A DNA stretch of 45,532 nt from Pseudomonadota bacterium (GTDB taxonomy: Bacteria > Pseudomonadota > Alphaproteobacteria > Acetobacterales > Acetobacteraceae). The position numbers and the translations under genes were made by a program. The notes under the pieces were generated by a model. It ran no database searches. It saw only the letters and a program-made list of their open reading frames with translations, and was not told the origin of the DNA. Positions within the stretch are counted from its first letter, which is position 1, and every line of letters begins with the position of its first letter. Of the stretch, positions 1 to 8,436 are shown one piece after another. The stretch is from positions 1 through 45,532 of the forward strand of contig JAKAWQ010000025.1 of the NCBI GenBank assembly GCA_021816925.1. The letters run 5' to 3'.

Positions 1-294
1 TGGATCGATCGCGTGCATGCACGTCGGCCGCAGACGACGATCGTGCTCGACATGGACAGCAGCGTGAGCGAGACGCACGGTGCGCAGGAAGGCTCCGCCT
101 ACAATGGCCACTTTGCCTGCACCTGCTATCATCCGCTGTTCGTGTTCAACCAGTTCGGCGACCTGGAGGGGTGCGCCCTGCGCCCGGGGAACGTGCATAG
201 CGCCGATGGTTGGCGCGATGTGGTGGAGCCGGTCGTCGCGCGCTACCGGCACAGAATGAAGCGCCGCTACTTCCGCGGCGATGCCGCATTCGCC
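1..294 (+). mobile_element. IS1380-family transposase, 5' part, truncated on both sides
   Basis: Reading frame 1 is open from the first base (W-I-D-R-V...) and gives an IS1380-type DDE transposase core. It has the LDMDSS stretch with the first catalytic Asp, a YNGHF/YHPLF block, LRPGNVHSADGW, and FRGDAAFA with the second catalytic Asp. Resemblance stops after AAFA (base 294). The frame then runs on through unrelated sequence into the channel gene downstream, so this is a remnant and not a working gene. The N-terminal part lies outside the window. The catalytic Glu and C-terminus are missing here; a fragment that resumes almost where this one stops sits at the far right end in the same orientation. 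The family is recognised from motifs; the exact element is unknown. Confidence 0.82.
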
Positions 295-474
295 ACCGCT
301 CGCGTACATGGAAACAGTGCCAAAGGTCTGGTAGGTCCAGACGCTCGGCGGGCATCAGGTGATCATAATAACACCGCGCGGTTCAGAAAGGTTAGGTCCA
401 TCCTCCGTCGCTGTTTTGAAATCGACCCACAGCCGTTGACATGCGCGGCTCGTCTATGGTCGGTCCCAAAGGCG

Positions 475-2895
475 ATGCCCCGGCCTATTCTTGTCCTGCT
501 GTTGCTCGTGCTGGCGGCCGCGGCGCCACCCGCCGCACCCCCGCCTCTCACGCGCGAGCAGGCGGCGGCCGCCCTCTCCGTTCTCGAAAACCCGAAGACG
601 CGTGACGCCTTCATCGCCACGCTACGCGCGATCGCCGAGGGAGCGCCGGCCTCGCCCGCCGCGGCCGCGGGTGCCGCCGCGCCCCCGCACGCCCCTTCGG
701 CCGCGGCACCCGCGAAGCCGCCACCGGCGCCGGCAAGCGGCGCACCTGCCAAGACCGCAACGCCCAGCCCCCTCGCCATCCCATTGAAGCCAAATGGTCT
801 CGGGGCGCAGTTGCTGGTCGATCTTTCGGTGGGCCTCTCCGCCGCAAGGGGCATGATTGCGGGGGCGATGCGGGCGATGATTTCTTTCCCGCTCCTCTCG
901 GTCTGGATCACCTCGGTCTGGAACGACCCCTACCTGCACCGCCAGCTTTTCAATGTCGGTTGGCGCCTCGTGCTCGTGATCGGGGCCGGGCTCCTCGCGG
1001 AATGGCTGGCAATCCGGGCTTTAGCATCGCCCCGAACCGCCCTCGCCCGCTTGGCACGGCGCCCGAGAAGAAACGCGGAGGCTGAGCAACCCCCGCCGCT
1101 TCGCAATCCCGTGGACGAGGGCGAAGCAAGGGCGGAAGCCGGCGAGACCGAGCCTGCCTCGCTGCACCACGCGGCACTTGCCCATCTCAGGCGCGCCGGA
1201 CTTGCCTTCCTCGGATTCCTTCTCGACCTCGTTCCGGTCTTGGTATTCGCCGCGGTCGCCAACGGCTTGCTCGCCTCCGGGCTCGGCGAGGGCACGATCG
1301 TGCGGCTCGCGATCTTCGCGGTCGCCAACGCCTACGTGGTCGCGCGCATCCTGCTTTCGTTCATGCGTATGCTGATGGGCGCGGAGTGCGCGGGGTTGCG
1401 CCTCATTCCGGTGAGCGATGCCGCGGCCCTTTACGCCATGCTCTGGGCGCGTCGCATCGTCGCGGTCAGCGTGTTCGGCTACACGGCGACCGAGGTCGCC
1501 CTGCTGTTCGGGCTCTATCAGAGCATCCATCTCGCGCTGATCAAGCTCGTCGCGCTCGTCGTGCATCTCCTTCTCGCCGTAATCGTGTGGCAGCAGCGCC
1601 GTGCGTTGGCGGCCCTGATCCGCGCGCCAGAGGAAGCGCGCGGGCCGGTCGCGAATTTGCGCAATCTGCTCGCGGCGCTTTGGCACTGGATCGCGATCTT
1701 CTACCTGATAGCGCTCTGGGTGGTCTGGGCGATCGGCATTCCGAACGCGTTCGCCGTTCTGCTCCGCTTCTTTGCGGTAACCGCGCTGGTGATCGTGCTC
1801 GCCTGGACCGGCAATCGCGCAGTCTGGCGGGCCGTCGAACGGCATATCCGCATCGGCGAGGATCTGGCGGAACGTTTCCCCGGATTGGAGCGGCGCGCGC
1901 GGCACTATTTGCGCGGCTTGCGGAGCCTTCTCGCCAGCGCGGTCGGTCTTTTTGCGCTCATTGTCCTCCTCGAACTCTGGGGCGTCGATTCGTTCGCCTG
2001 GTTTGCTTCCGGTTCGCTCGGCGGGCGCGTGCTCAACGCGGCGGCGGCGGTCGGCGTCACCGCGCTCGCCGCGCTGCTCGTCTGGGAAGCAGCGAACAGC
2101 GCGATCGAGCGGCATCTTGCGCGGCTCTCGCGCGAGGGGCACGTGACACGCTCGGCGAGGCTCCGCACGCTCCTCCCGATGCTTCGCACGAGCCTTGTCA
2201 TCGCGATCGGCGTGGTGGTCGGGCTGATGGTGCTGAGCGAGATCGGCGTGAACATCGCTCCTCTCCTGGCCGGTGCCGGGGTCATCGGCATCGCTATCGG
2301 TTTCGGCTCGCAGAAGCTTGTGCAGGACATCATCAACGGGCTCTTCCTGCTCTTCGAGAACGCGATGCAGGTGGGCGACGTGGTCAGCCTCGGCGGGCTC
2401 TCGGGCGTGGTCGAGAACCTCTCGATCCGCACCATCCGGCTGCGCGCGGCCGACGGCTCGGTGCATATCATTCCGTTCAGCGCCGTGACCACGATTACCA
2501 ACCAGACGCGTGACTACGGCTTTGCCGTCTTCAATGTCGGCGTTGCCTACAAGGAGGACGTCGACCGCGTGATCGAGGTGCTGAAGGAGATCGCGCGCGG
2601 GATGCGCAAGGATCCGGAATGGGCGCCGATGATCCGCGACGATCTCGAGGTCTGGGGACTCGACCAGTTCGCCGCTTCGTCGGTGGTTATCGCGTGCCGA
2701 ATACGGACCGGCCCGTCGCAGCGTTGGTCGGTGCTGCGCGAGTTCAATCGGCGCATGAAGCACCGCTTCGATGAGCTCGATATCGAAATGCCCTTCAACA
2801 CCCAGAAGCTGGTTCTCGACCAGCCGCTCTCGCTCCATTATCTTCAGGAGGGACGGAACGCTGTCGAGAGTTCCGCGCCGGGAGCTGTGCCATGA
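475..2895 (+). CDS. MscS-family mechanosensitive ion channel, large form
   Basis: Inner-membrane channel of the MscS superfamily, expected to open under membrane tension and release solutes during osmotic downshock. The protein is 806 residues from the ATG at 475. That start gives an N-terminal signal-like hydrophobic segment followed by an Ala/Pro-rich periplasmic stretch (about residues 25-100). Many membrane helices follow, then the MscS pore and beta domain: LLAGAGVIGIAIGFG, then QKLVQDIINGLF, GDVV and ITNQTRDYGF. The C-terminal alpha/beta vestibule domain is complete. The frame is open upstream into the transposase remnant, so an automatic caller could choose a false 960-residue start; residues before 475 are transposase or junk. 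The stop overlaps the ATG of the dioxygenase gene by four bases (ATGA), so the two are probably co-translated. A TTGACA at 436 has no well-placed -10. Confidence 0.9.
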   Translation: MPRPILVLLLLVLAAAAPPAAPPPLTREQAAAALSVLENPKTRDAFIATLRAIAEGAPASPAAAAGAAAPPHAPSAAAPAKPPPAPASGAPAKTATPSPLAIPLKPNGLGAQLLVDLSVGLSAARGMIAGAMRAMISFPLLSVWITSVWNDPYLHRQLFNVGWRLVLVIGAGLLAEWLAIRALASPRTALARLARRPRRNAEAEQPPPLRNPVDEGEARAEAGETEPASLHHAALAHLRRAGLAFLGFLLDLVPVLVFAAVANGLLASGLGEGTIVRLAIFAVANAYVVARILLSFMRMLMGAECAGLRLIPVSDAAALYAMLWARRIVAVSVFGYTATEVALLFGLYQSIHLALIKLVALVVHLLLAVIVWQQRRALAALIRAPEEARGPVANLRNLLAALWHWIAIFYLIALWVVWAIGIPNAFAVLLRFFAVTALVIVLAWTGNRAVWRAVERHIRIGEDLAERFPGLERRARHYLRGLRSLLASAVGLFALIVLLELWGVDSFAWFASGSLGGRVLNAAAAVGVTALAALLVWEAANSAIERHLARLSREGHVTRSARLRTLLPMLRTSLVIAIGVVVGLMVLSEIGVNIAPLLAGAGVIGIAIGFGSQKLVQDIINGLFLLFENAMQVGDVVSLGGLSGVVENLSIRTIRLRAADGSVHIIPFSAVTTITNQTRDYGFAVFNVGVAYKEDVDRVIEVLKEIARGMRKDPEWAPMIRDDLEVWGLDQFAASSVVIACRIRTGPSQRWSVLREFNRRMKHRFDELDIEMPFNTQKLVLDQPLSLHYLQEGRNAVESSAPGAVP

Positions 2896-3620
2896 CTCGG
2901 GCCGATCGGCTGGCCGATCTTTTCCACACGCTGGCCGGTGACGGTTTTGCTCATGTGCCCGGGCAGCGTATGCGATCCTTGTTCGAGGCGGCCGGGCCGC
3001 TCACCGACTGGCCGGAGTTTGCCGCGAGCTGGAACGATCTTGGTCTCGACACCTACATGGCGGACGGCGGGCGCTACCGAAAGCGCCGCTTCGGAGTCTT
3101 GGCCGCGGCCGCCGGGAAGGGGCGGATCCTGCGCGCGCCGCATCAGCCGCATTACCAGAGCCGCGACTACAATCCGCTCAACGGCGGCATCGAACGCTGG
3201 TTTGCCCCGATCGCCGATGCCGCTGCCGCGGGGCCGAGCATGCAGACGATCCTCGCGACCTGCCGAAACCTGTTCGACAGGCTTGCACCTCATCGCGCCT
3301 GGCATATCGAAGTGCATCAGTTCCGCATCGAGGCGAAGGTTGGCGTGGCCGGCCGCCCGACGCCGGAGGGCATGCATCGGGACGGCGTGGATTACGTGCT
3401 CGTCCTCCTGATCCGGCGCGAGAATATCCGAAGCGGCGTGACCTCGATCCACGATCTCGAGGGCCACACACTCGGCAGCTTCACGCTCGCCGAGCCGTTT
3501 GCTGCGGCACTCGTGGACGATCATCGGGTGATGCACGGCGTGACACCGGTCGAGCCTGAGGACCCGGAGCGTCCGGCCTTTCGTGACGTGCTGGTGGTGA
3601 CATTTCGCGAGGCGCGCTGA
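2892..3620 (+). CDS. 2-oxoglutarate/Fe(II)-dependent dioxygenase (2OG-Fe_Oxy_2 type)
   Basis: A 242-residue protein of the small PF10014-like dioxygenase family, which includes bacterial amino-acid hydroxylases such as isoleucine dioxygenase. The metal triad is visible: H162-x-D164 (in MHRDG) and the distal H215 (in VMHGV). An Arg near the C-terminus (TFREAR) could bind 2-oxoglutarate. Family members typically hydroxylate a free amino acid using O2 and 2-oxoglutarate; the substrate here cannot be read from sequence. The start overlaps the channel stop by four bases, indicating one operon. A strong hairpin lies 8 bases after the stop, so the operon probably ends here. Confidence 0.82.
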   Translation: MTRADRLADLFHTLAGDGFAHVPGQRMRSLFEAAGPLTDWPEFAASWNDLGLDTYMADGGRYRKRRFGVLAAAAGKGRILRAPHQPHYQSRDYNPLNGGIERWFAPIADAAAAGPSMQTILATCRNLFDRLAPHRAWHIEVHQFRIEAKVGVAGRPTPEGMHRDGVDYVLVLLIRRENIRSGVTSIHDLEGHTLGSFTLAEPFAAALVDDHRVMHGVTPVEPEDPERPAFRDVLVVTFREAR

Positions 3621-3627
3621 TACCGCA

Positions 3628-3655
3628 ACGCGAAGGGCCAAGAAGCCCTTTGCGT
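3628..3655 (+). terminator. Strong hairpin after the dioxygenase gene
   Basis: An 11-bp stem (one G-T pair) closes a 6-base loop: ACGCGAAGGGC pairs with GCCCTTTGCGT around CAAGAA. It starts 8 bases after the stop at 3620. No T-run follows, so termination efficiency is uncertain. It may also act on transcripts arriving from the minus-strand nuclease gene. Confidence 0.55.
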
Positions 3656-3660
3656 GTCTC

Positions 3661-3738
3661 CTATTCCGCCGCCTTCCTTTCCCTCCCACACCGGCGGATC
3701 GACGGCGCCCGTCTGGCTGAAGATGCGCGTGTAGTGCA
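3661..3738 (-). pseudogene. Remnant of a second nitrilase (carbon-nitrogen hydrolase) gene, 3' end only
   Basis: On the minus strand this stretch encodes HYTRIFSQTGAVDPPVWE. That nearly matches HYTRITSQIGAVDPPVWE at the C-terminus of the intact nitrilase at 4983-5978. At DNA level it aligns with 4983 onward at about 80% identity (by eye). A 4-base length difference near the end shifts the frame past the normal stop. Resemblance fades upstream of the HYTRI codons, so only the last 20 or so codons survive. It is divergent rather than identical, so it is either an old duplication or the tail of a paralogue that was removed. It forms a direct repeat with the real gene, with the HsdR-N-like gene between the two copies. 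Confidence 0.72.
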
Positions 3739-3840
3739 GGTGGGGCGAGCAGGCGCGAGATGATAAGGCCTACCGGCGGCCTCACCGGCGTTCTCGACGG
3801 GTCAGGAAGCGGGGCCGCCCGCTCCTCAAGGCTGCCGACT

Positions 3841-4930
3841 TCACTCGCGAACGATGAGGTCTATGTCCTTGCCACGGCGGAGGCCGGCAACCTCGCAGGC
3901 CCATGCCACGATGTTTTGCTTTATTGGGTTCGAGAGATTGGTCGCGATGTACCATCCTTGGATCTGCTGGGTCTGGTCCTGGAGATCCGGCCGGTGCGGA
4001 TACACATCCTCGCGGCGGTGTGCGACGTAGTGCCGCTTCGTTCCTTTTGCTCGCGTTGCGAGCCGGGGCAGGAAAGTCTGGTCCCGTCTTGCGAGATGCT
4101 CGATGATGCGAGCCAGTCCCTCGATGGCGTTAGGAACCTGCTCGCGCTTCCCGTCGAGCAGGATCTCGACGGCGTGCCCTGCTTTGGAAACGCGGAGGCG
4201 CCTGGCTGGCGGCTGGAGCGGCGGCATCGAGGAACCTAGCGGGGGTCGAGGCTGCTGCTCGGCACGGAGCGAGGATAGAAACGTCTCGATGTCCTCTTGG
4301 GCAGGCCTGGAGCCGCAAAGCTCCTCGGTCTTTTCCGCCAGAAGATCAGTCAAAAGATCGTCCGCGGGCTGCACGAGGGTTTTCCAGGCCCGCGGCAGCG
4401 TCTCAAGCGCCTTGGCGCGGAGCTTGGCGTCCTGGTGGTCCTGCTGGGCGTCCTTCAATGACTGTCCGGATTTGACCCGGCTGTGCGAGAGGTAGCGTTC
4501 CAGGACCTTGCAGGCGTCTTCCGTCTCCCGCGCGAGGAGATCGAGCCTGTAGAGGCGCCGGTCTTCGTAGCTGCCCGCGGCAGTGGGCAGGTAGAAGCCC
4601 CATTCCTGGCCGTCGGTGAGCACGGCCATCGGCGTGCCTTCGTGAAACAGATACTGAAAGAGCTGCTGGTCGCCGCCCCGGGCGGGACCCTACGGCCTTC
4701 GCTTCGATCAGCATCGCGGGCGCCGCGCTTCCCGTGAAGAGGGCGTAATCGACCCGCGCTTGCAGGATCGGATATTCCCGTCGGACCACGCCTGGGTCGG
4801 CCGTTTCCCACCCCAAGGTCTGAAGAACGGGCACGACGATGGCCTCGCGGACGTCGGATTCGTTTTGATAGCGCCCTTCGCGAAGACGTTGTTGGATCTT
4901 TTGCAGCAAATTATGCAGCTCTTGAATCAT
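3841..4930 (-). pseudogene. Frameshifted HsdR-N-like (type I restriction R subunit N-terminal) nuclease
   Basis: The reading splits into two frames. The N-terminal part starts at ATG 4930 (MIQELHNLLQ) and runs into LIEAKAVG. The C-terminal part continues in another frame with LFQYLF, MAVLTDGQEWGFYLP and on to the stop at 3841. The break lies within about 4677-4692, in a C/G-rich run. Joined, it would be about 363 residues. The N-terminal half carries the PD-(D/E)xK-type signature of the HSDR_N_2 family: an Asp in RVDYALF and the Glu/Lys of IEAKA. The C-terminal half has a long charged helical stretch, then a WYIATNLSNP...CEVAG module. There is no helicase domain, so this is a stand-alone protein, not a full HsdR. 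It lies 52 bases from the nitrilase stop, between that gene and a nitrilase remnant. The frameshift may be real or a sequencing error. Confidence 0.7.
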
Positions 4931-4982
4931 TGAGTTCTTCTCCGCCGGCGCGCGGTGCCGGACGCTGAAGGACGATAGCACC

Positions 4983-5978
4983 CTACTCCGCCGCCTTCCG
5001 CTCCCAAACCGGCGGATCGACGGCTCCGATCTGGCTCGTGATGCGGGTGTAGTGCTCCGGCCGGCGGTGCTTCTCGAATGCGAAAACGGTGGTGCGGCCG
5101 AGCGTGCAAATGTCCAGATCGCACCCGGCTGTGATCACCTCGTCGTCCCAGGTTGTGGCCATGGCGATGATCTCGCCGTGGGGATTGACGATGATCGAAT
5201 GGCCGAGAAGCTCGCAGCCATCCTCGGTCCCGGCTTTGGCGGTTGCGACCGCGAAGCAGGCGTTCTGGTAGCAACCGGCCTGCACCGAGAGGTGGCTGTG
5301 GAAGACCCTCAGGTGATGCGCCTCGAACCCACGTCCCTCCTGGTTGAGGCTCGGCGTATTGTAGCCGAGCAGAACCAGCTCGGCCTTTTGCAGCCCGAGC
5401 ACGCGCCAAGCCTCCGGCCAACGGCGGTCGTTGCAGATCATCATCCCCATGTTGATTCCCGGGAGCGCTCCCATCGGCGCCCGGATCACCGGGAAGCCGA
5501 GATTGCCGACTTCGAAGTAGCGCTTTTCGAGGTGCTGCACGTTCCGCGCGGGGTCGAAGGCGGCGTGCCCGGGAAGGTGGATCTTGCGGTATTTGAGAAG
5601 AATGTCGCCCTCGGGCCCGACCAGGATCGCGGAGTTGAAGCGTCGGCGGCGCGCCCGTCCCGTTTCGCCCGCCTCCTCGCAAAGCTCGGCATAGCCGAGA
5701 TGAAATCCGATACCCAGGCGGCGCGCGGCGGCGAACAGAGGCTCCGTTTCGTTCGAGGGCATCGCTGTCTCGAACCACTGGTCCGCCTCTTCGATCGACT
5801 CGTAATAGTGCCGTGGAAAGAAGGTCGTGAGCGCAAGCTCGGGAAACACGACAAGTTCGGTGCCGCGCCGGTGCGCCTGCTCGAGCAGGCGGAGCATCCG
5901 TGCGACCGCGACGGAGCGGGGCTCCGCCTTCTGGATCGGACCGAGTTGGGCGGCCGCCACAATGATATTGCGGGCCAT
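4983..5978 (-). CDS. N-carbamoyl-D-amino-acid hydrolase-like nitrilase-superfamily amidohydrolase
   Basis: A 331-residue carbon-nitrogen hydrolase. The catalytic triad is visible: E47 (FPELAL), K132 (KYRKIHLPG) and C182 (ICNDRRWPE). The TTFFPR, HLEKRYFE, LGYNTP and HRRPEHYTRI blocks are those of N-carbamoyl-D-amino-acid amidohydrolases, which convert N-carbamoyl-D-amino acids to D-amino acid, CO2 and ammonia. The protein is somewhat longer than the well-known Agrobacterium enzyme, with extra residues near 100-112 and 171-176. A good ribosome site (AAGGAG) lies 7 bases before the ATG. No hydantoinase gene is adjacent, so the substrate could be another N-carbamoyl compound or amide. It is divergent from the lipoprotein gene at 6122, with 143 bases between. 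Confidence 0.85.
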   Translation of the reverse strand: MARNIIVAAAQLGPIQKAEPRSVAVARMLRLLEQAHRRGTELVVFPELALTTFFPRHYYESIEEADQWFETAMPSNETEPLFAAARRLGIGFHLGYAELCEEAGETGRARRRRFNSAILVGPEGDILLKYRKIHLPGHAAFDPARNVQHLEKRYFEVGNLGFPVIRAPMGALPGINMGMMICNDRRWPEAWRVLGLQKAELVLLGYNTPSLNQEGRGFEAHHLRVFHSHLSVQAGCYQNACFAVATAKAGTEDGCELLGHSIIVNPHGEIIAMATTWDDEVITAGCDLDICTLGRTTVFAFEKHRRPEHYTRITSQIGAVDPPVWERKAAE

Positions 5979-6121
5979 GGGAGGCTCCTTGCACTGGATC
6001 AGCGCGGCCGAGCATAGGGTGAAGCGGCCGCCGCGATCCAGCGGAGACGCCGCCCGAGATTGACGGCGGCGCTCCCACCCGGCACCAATCCGGAGCCTTG
6101 GTCCAATCGAGGGATCGGAAG

Positions 6122-6532
6122 ATGCGCCCGCTTGCCGTGCTTCTTGCGGTCGCCGGCCTCACGGCCTGTGCCGTCGCACCACACGCCGCCACGCCGCAAG
6201 TCGCGGCGGTGCCGGGCCGGAACTACGTCGTGTTCTTCCAGGAATGGTCGGCCGCGCTCGATGCGTCGGCTTTGCAGACGATTGCGGCGGCTGCGGGCAC
6301 GGCGGCGCAGGATCCCAGCGCGGCCGTCAGCGTTGCCGGCTTCGCCGATCCCCTGGGGAGCGTCCAGGCCAACATCTATCTCACGGAGACACGTGCCCAG
6401 GTGGTCACCGATCAACTGGCGGCCGACGGCGTTGCTGCCGCGCGCATCCACCAGCACGCGGCAGGCAAGGTGCCCCACCAACTGACATCGCAAGAGAGTC
6501 GGCGCGTTGTCATCTCGGCCGGTGGACGATGA
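6122..6532 (+). CDS. OmpA-like lipoprotein
   Basis: A 136-residue secreted protein. The ATG at 6122 gives a short lipoprotein signal, MRPLAVLLAVAGLTAC, with Cys in the lipobox LTAC; an in-frame ATG at 6098 would add eight residues in front and weaken the signal. The rest is an OmpA C-terminal-like fold. An FFQEW strand is followed by ALQTIAAAA, VAGFADPLG and then NIYLTETRAQVVTDQL...GV...RI. This fits peptidoglycan-binding OmpA/Pal domains, but the domain is short and the usual Asp/Arg pair is only partly recognisable. It is a lone gene on this strand; its neighbours on both sides are on the minus strand. Confidence 0.75.
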   Translation: MRPLAVLLAVAGLTACAVAPHAATPQVAAVPGRNYVVFFQEWSAALDASALQTIAAAAGTAAQDPSAAVSVAGFADPLGSVQANIYLTETRAQVVTDQLAADGVAAARIHQHAAGKVPHQLTSQESRRVVISAGGR

Positions 6533-6597
6533 GGCGATGACCACGAAAATTCCGGTCTGGGCGAGCGGGACCAAGAGGGAGGTGTCTGCCGCGTAGT

Positions 6598-6628
6598 GTC
6601 CGGCCGACGGGCCTCCTTACCGCCGGAC
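6598..6628. terminator. Inverted repeat between convergent genes
   Basis: GTCCGGC at 6598-6604 pairs with GCCGGAC at 6622-6628 around a 17-base loop. It sits between the converging OmpA-like lipoprotein and ABC transporter genes, so it could end transcription from either side. No T-run is present. Confidence 0.35.
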
Positions 6629-6663
6629 GTCGCCGTCATGCGCCTCGCGAGGTGTTAAGCCCA

Positions 6664-8436
6664 TCAGGCAACCATCTCGGCAGGCTCGGCAAGCCGACCG
6701 GCACCGGTGTGGCGAGAGAGCTCGAGATGGCGCTCGTGCAGTGCGGTTACTGCCGGGCTGTGCGCAATCGAGACGATGGTGGCCGAAGGCAGCCTGTCGC
6801 GCAGGGTCCGGTAAACCTCTGCCTCCGATTCCGGATCGAGGCTCGCGGTCGCCTCGTCGAGGAAGAGCCACTCCGGGCGCAGCAGGAGCGCCCGCGCCAG
6901 CGCCAACCGTTGCTGCTCCCCGCCTGACAGCGTCTGCCCCCAGGCGGCCTCCTCGTTCAGGCGCGGGATCAGGTGCGCGAGCCCGGCATCGGTGAGCACC
7001 GCTGCGATCGTCGCGTCGTCGAAGCGGTTGGGGTCCTGCGGATAGGCGACCGCCTTGCGCAGCGTCCCGAGCGGAAGATAGGGCCGTTGCGGCAGGAACA
7101 TCGCCCGTCCGGCCGGCCAGGTGATGCGTCCGGTCCCGAACGGCCAGATCCCCGCCATCGCCCGGAACAGAGTCGATTTGCCGGATCCCGATCGACCAGT
7201 GATTACCAGCGACTCGCGCGGGTTCACGGTTAGATCGACGCCGGTCATCAGGGTCTCTCCGTTGGGCAGCTTGAGGATCAGGTTGCTCAGCCGAAGTGCC
7301 TCGCCCGCGCCGGGGCCGGCAACGATCCCGGGGGTGACCGCGGCGGCACGCGCCGCCTCGATCGCGCCATGGAAGCTCGCCAGTCGTTCGACGGTCGCCC
7401 GCCACGATGCCAGCGATGCGTAGGCTCCGACGAACCATGACATCGAACCCTGCACCTGGCCGAACGCACTGGCCGTACGCGTGAGGCCGCCAAGCAGGAT
7501 CTTGCCGGAGAAATAGCGCGGCGCTGCCACCACGATCGGGAACACCACGGCGACCTGCGAGTAGCCGACAACGAGGAAATTCAGAAGCTTGGTCCGGTTC
7601 ATGATCGCGCGCCAGTTCTGCACGATGAAGCCGAACCGGTGCCGGAACCCCTGCTGCTCCTCCGCCTCGCCGCTATAAAGGGCCACCCCCTCCACATTCT
7701 CGCGCATGCGCGCGAGCGCGAAGCGGAAGTCGGCTTCGTAGCGTTGCTGGCGGAAATTGAGCCAAGCTAACGGCCGGCCGACGAGGTGTGTGGCCCAGGT
7801 CCCGAACACCGCGTAGATCAACGCCACCCAGACCATATAACCCGGGATGACGATGCCGAAGAGGCTGAGCGGACCGGAGAGGCTCCAGAGAATGCCGACG
7901 AAGCTGAACAGGGAGACCACGTTGGAGAGCAAACCGAGCCCAAGCGAGAGCGTGTTGCCGACAAACACGTTGAGATCATCGGCGATGCGCTGATCAGGGT
8001 TGTCGGGACCCTCGCCGGCCTTCACGGTCAGGCTGATGCGGTAGTAGGCGCGGTCGGCGAGCCATTCCCCGAGGAAGCGCTCGGTCATCCAGCGCCGCCA
8101 GCGGATCTGCAACCATTGGTTGAGGTAGGTGCTGTAAACGGCGACCGCGATGTAGAGCCCGGCGATCAGGCAGAAGCCAGGCATGATGCCGCTCGACGTG
8201 CGATGGTAAAAGAACAGCAGACCAAAGAAGGCGTTCCAGTCCTTCTGCTGCAGCGAATTGTAGAAGGCGCCGTTCCAGAAGTTCAGGATCACGCTCATGC
8301 CCACCATGAGAAGGTTGAGCCCGATGATCGAGAACAACAGAAGGCGCGCCGACCAACGCTCTTCCGAACGGAAGTAGGGCTTGGCAAGGCGCCACGCATC
8401 CTTGAGGAACGGTCCGAGGCCGCGCATGCGATTCAC
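6664..8436 (-). CDS. SbmA/YddA-like ABC transporter, fused permease and ATPase
   Basis: A 590-residue half-transporter. The N-terminal membrane domain (about residues 1-340) begins with FLKDAWRLAKPYF and has the FWNGAFYNSLQ and WMTERFLGEWLADRAYY blocks of the ABC_membrane_2/SbmA-BacA-like group. The C-terminal ATPase has Walker A GRSGSGKST, signature LSGGEQQRLALARA and Walker B WLFLDEATASLD. Relatives (YddA, BclA, mycobacterial Rv1819c) move peptides, cobalamin or other large hydrophilic compounds; the cargo here is unknown. Start choice: the GTG at 8436 overlaps the stop of the DUF1499 gene as GTGA, suggesting coupling. An ATG nine bases downstream (8427), with GAAGG before it, is the alternative. 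Confidence 0.88.
   Translation of the reverse strand: MNRMRGLGPFLKDAWRLAKPYFRSEERWSARLLLFSIIGLNLLMVGMSVILNFWNGAFYNSLQQKDWNAFFGLLFFYHRTSSGIMPGFCLIAGLYIAVAVYSTYLNQWLQIRWRRWMTERFLGEWLADRAYYRISLTVKAGEGPDNPDQRIADDLNVFVGNTLSLGLGLLSNVVSLFSFVGILWSLSGPLSLFGIVIPGYMVWVALIYAVFGTWATHLVGRPLAWLNFRQQRYEADFRFALARMRENVEGVALYSGEAEEQQGFRHRFGFIVQNWRAIMNRTKLLNFLVVGYSQVAVVFPIVVAAPRYFSGKILLGGLTRTASAFGQVQGSMSWFVGAYASLASWRATVERLASFHGAIEAARAAAVTPGIVAGPGAGEALRLSNLILKLPNGETLMTGVDLTVNPRESLVITGRSGSGKSTLFRAMAGIWPFGTGRITWPAGRAMFLPQRPYLPLGTLRKAVAYPQDPNRFDDATIAAVLTDAGLAHLIPRLNEEAAWGQTLSGGEQQRLALARALLLRPEWLFLDEATASLDPESEAEVYRTLRDRLPSATIVSIAHSPAVTALHERHLELSRHTGAGRLAEPAEMVA

Noticed and set aside
436-460. TTGACA ... TATGGT promoter before the channel gene
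   Set aside because: The -35 is perfect but the spacer is only 13 bases, too short for a sigma-70 promoter, and no better -10 is present.
1021-2838. Long open frame antisense to the channel gene (605 codons)
   Set aside because: Its translation is rich in Arg/Asp/Glu/His without any fold or motif. It is a mirror of the real gene's codon bias. The same applies to long antisense frames at 10096-12096, 29819-31042, 31486-33228, 34965-36758 and 44162-45520.
13-2895. A single 960-residue protein joining transposase and channel
   Set aside because: The first 94 codons are a truncated transposase and the next 60 match nothing; the channel has its own ATG and signal-like segment at 475. The open frame is a by-product of high G+C.
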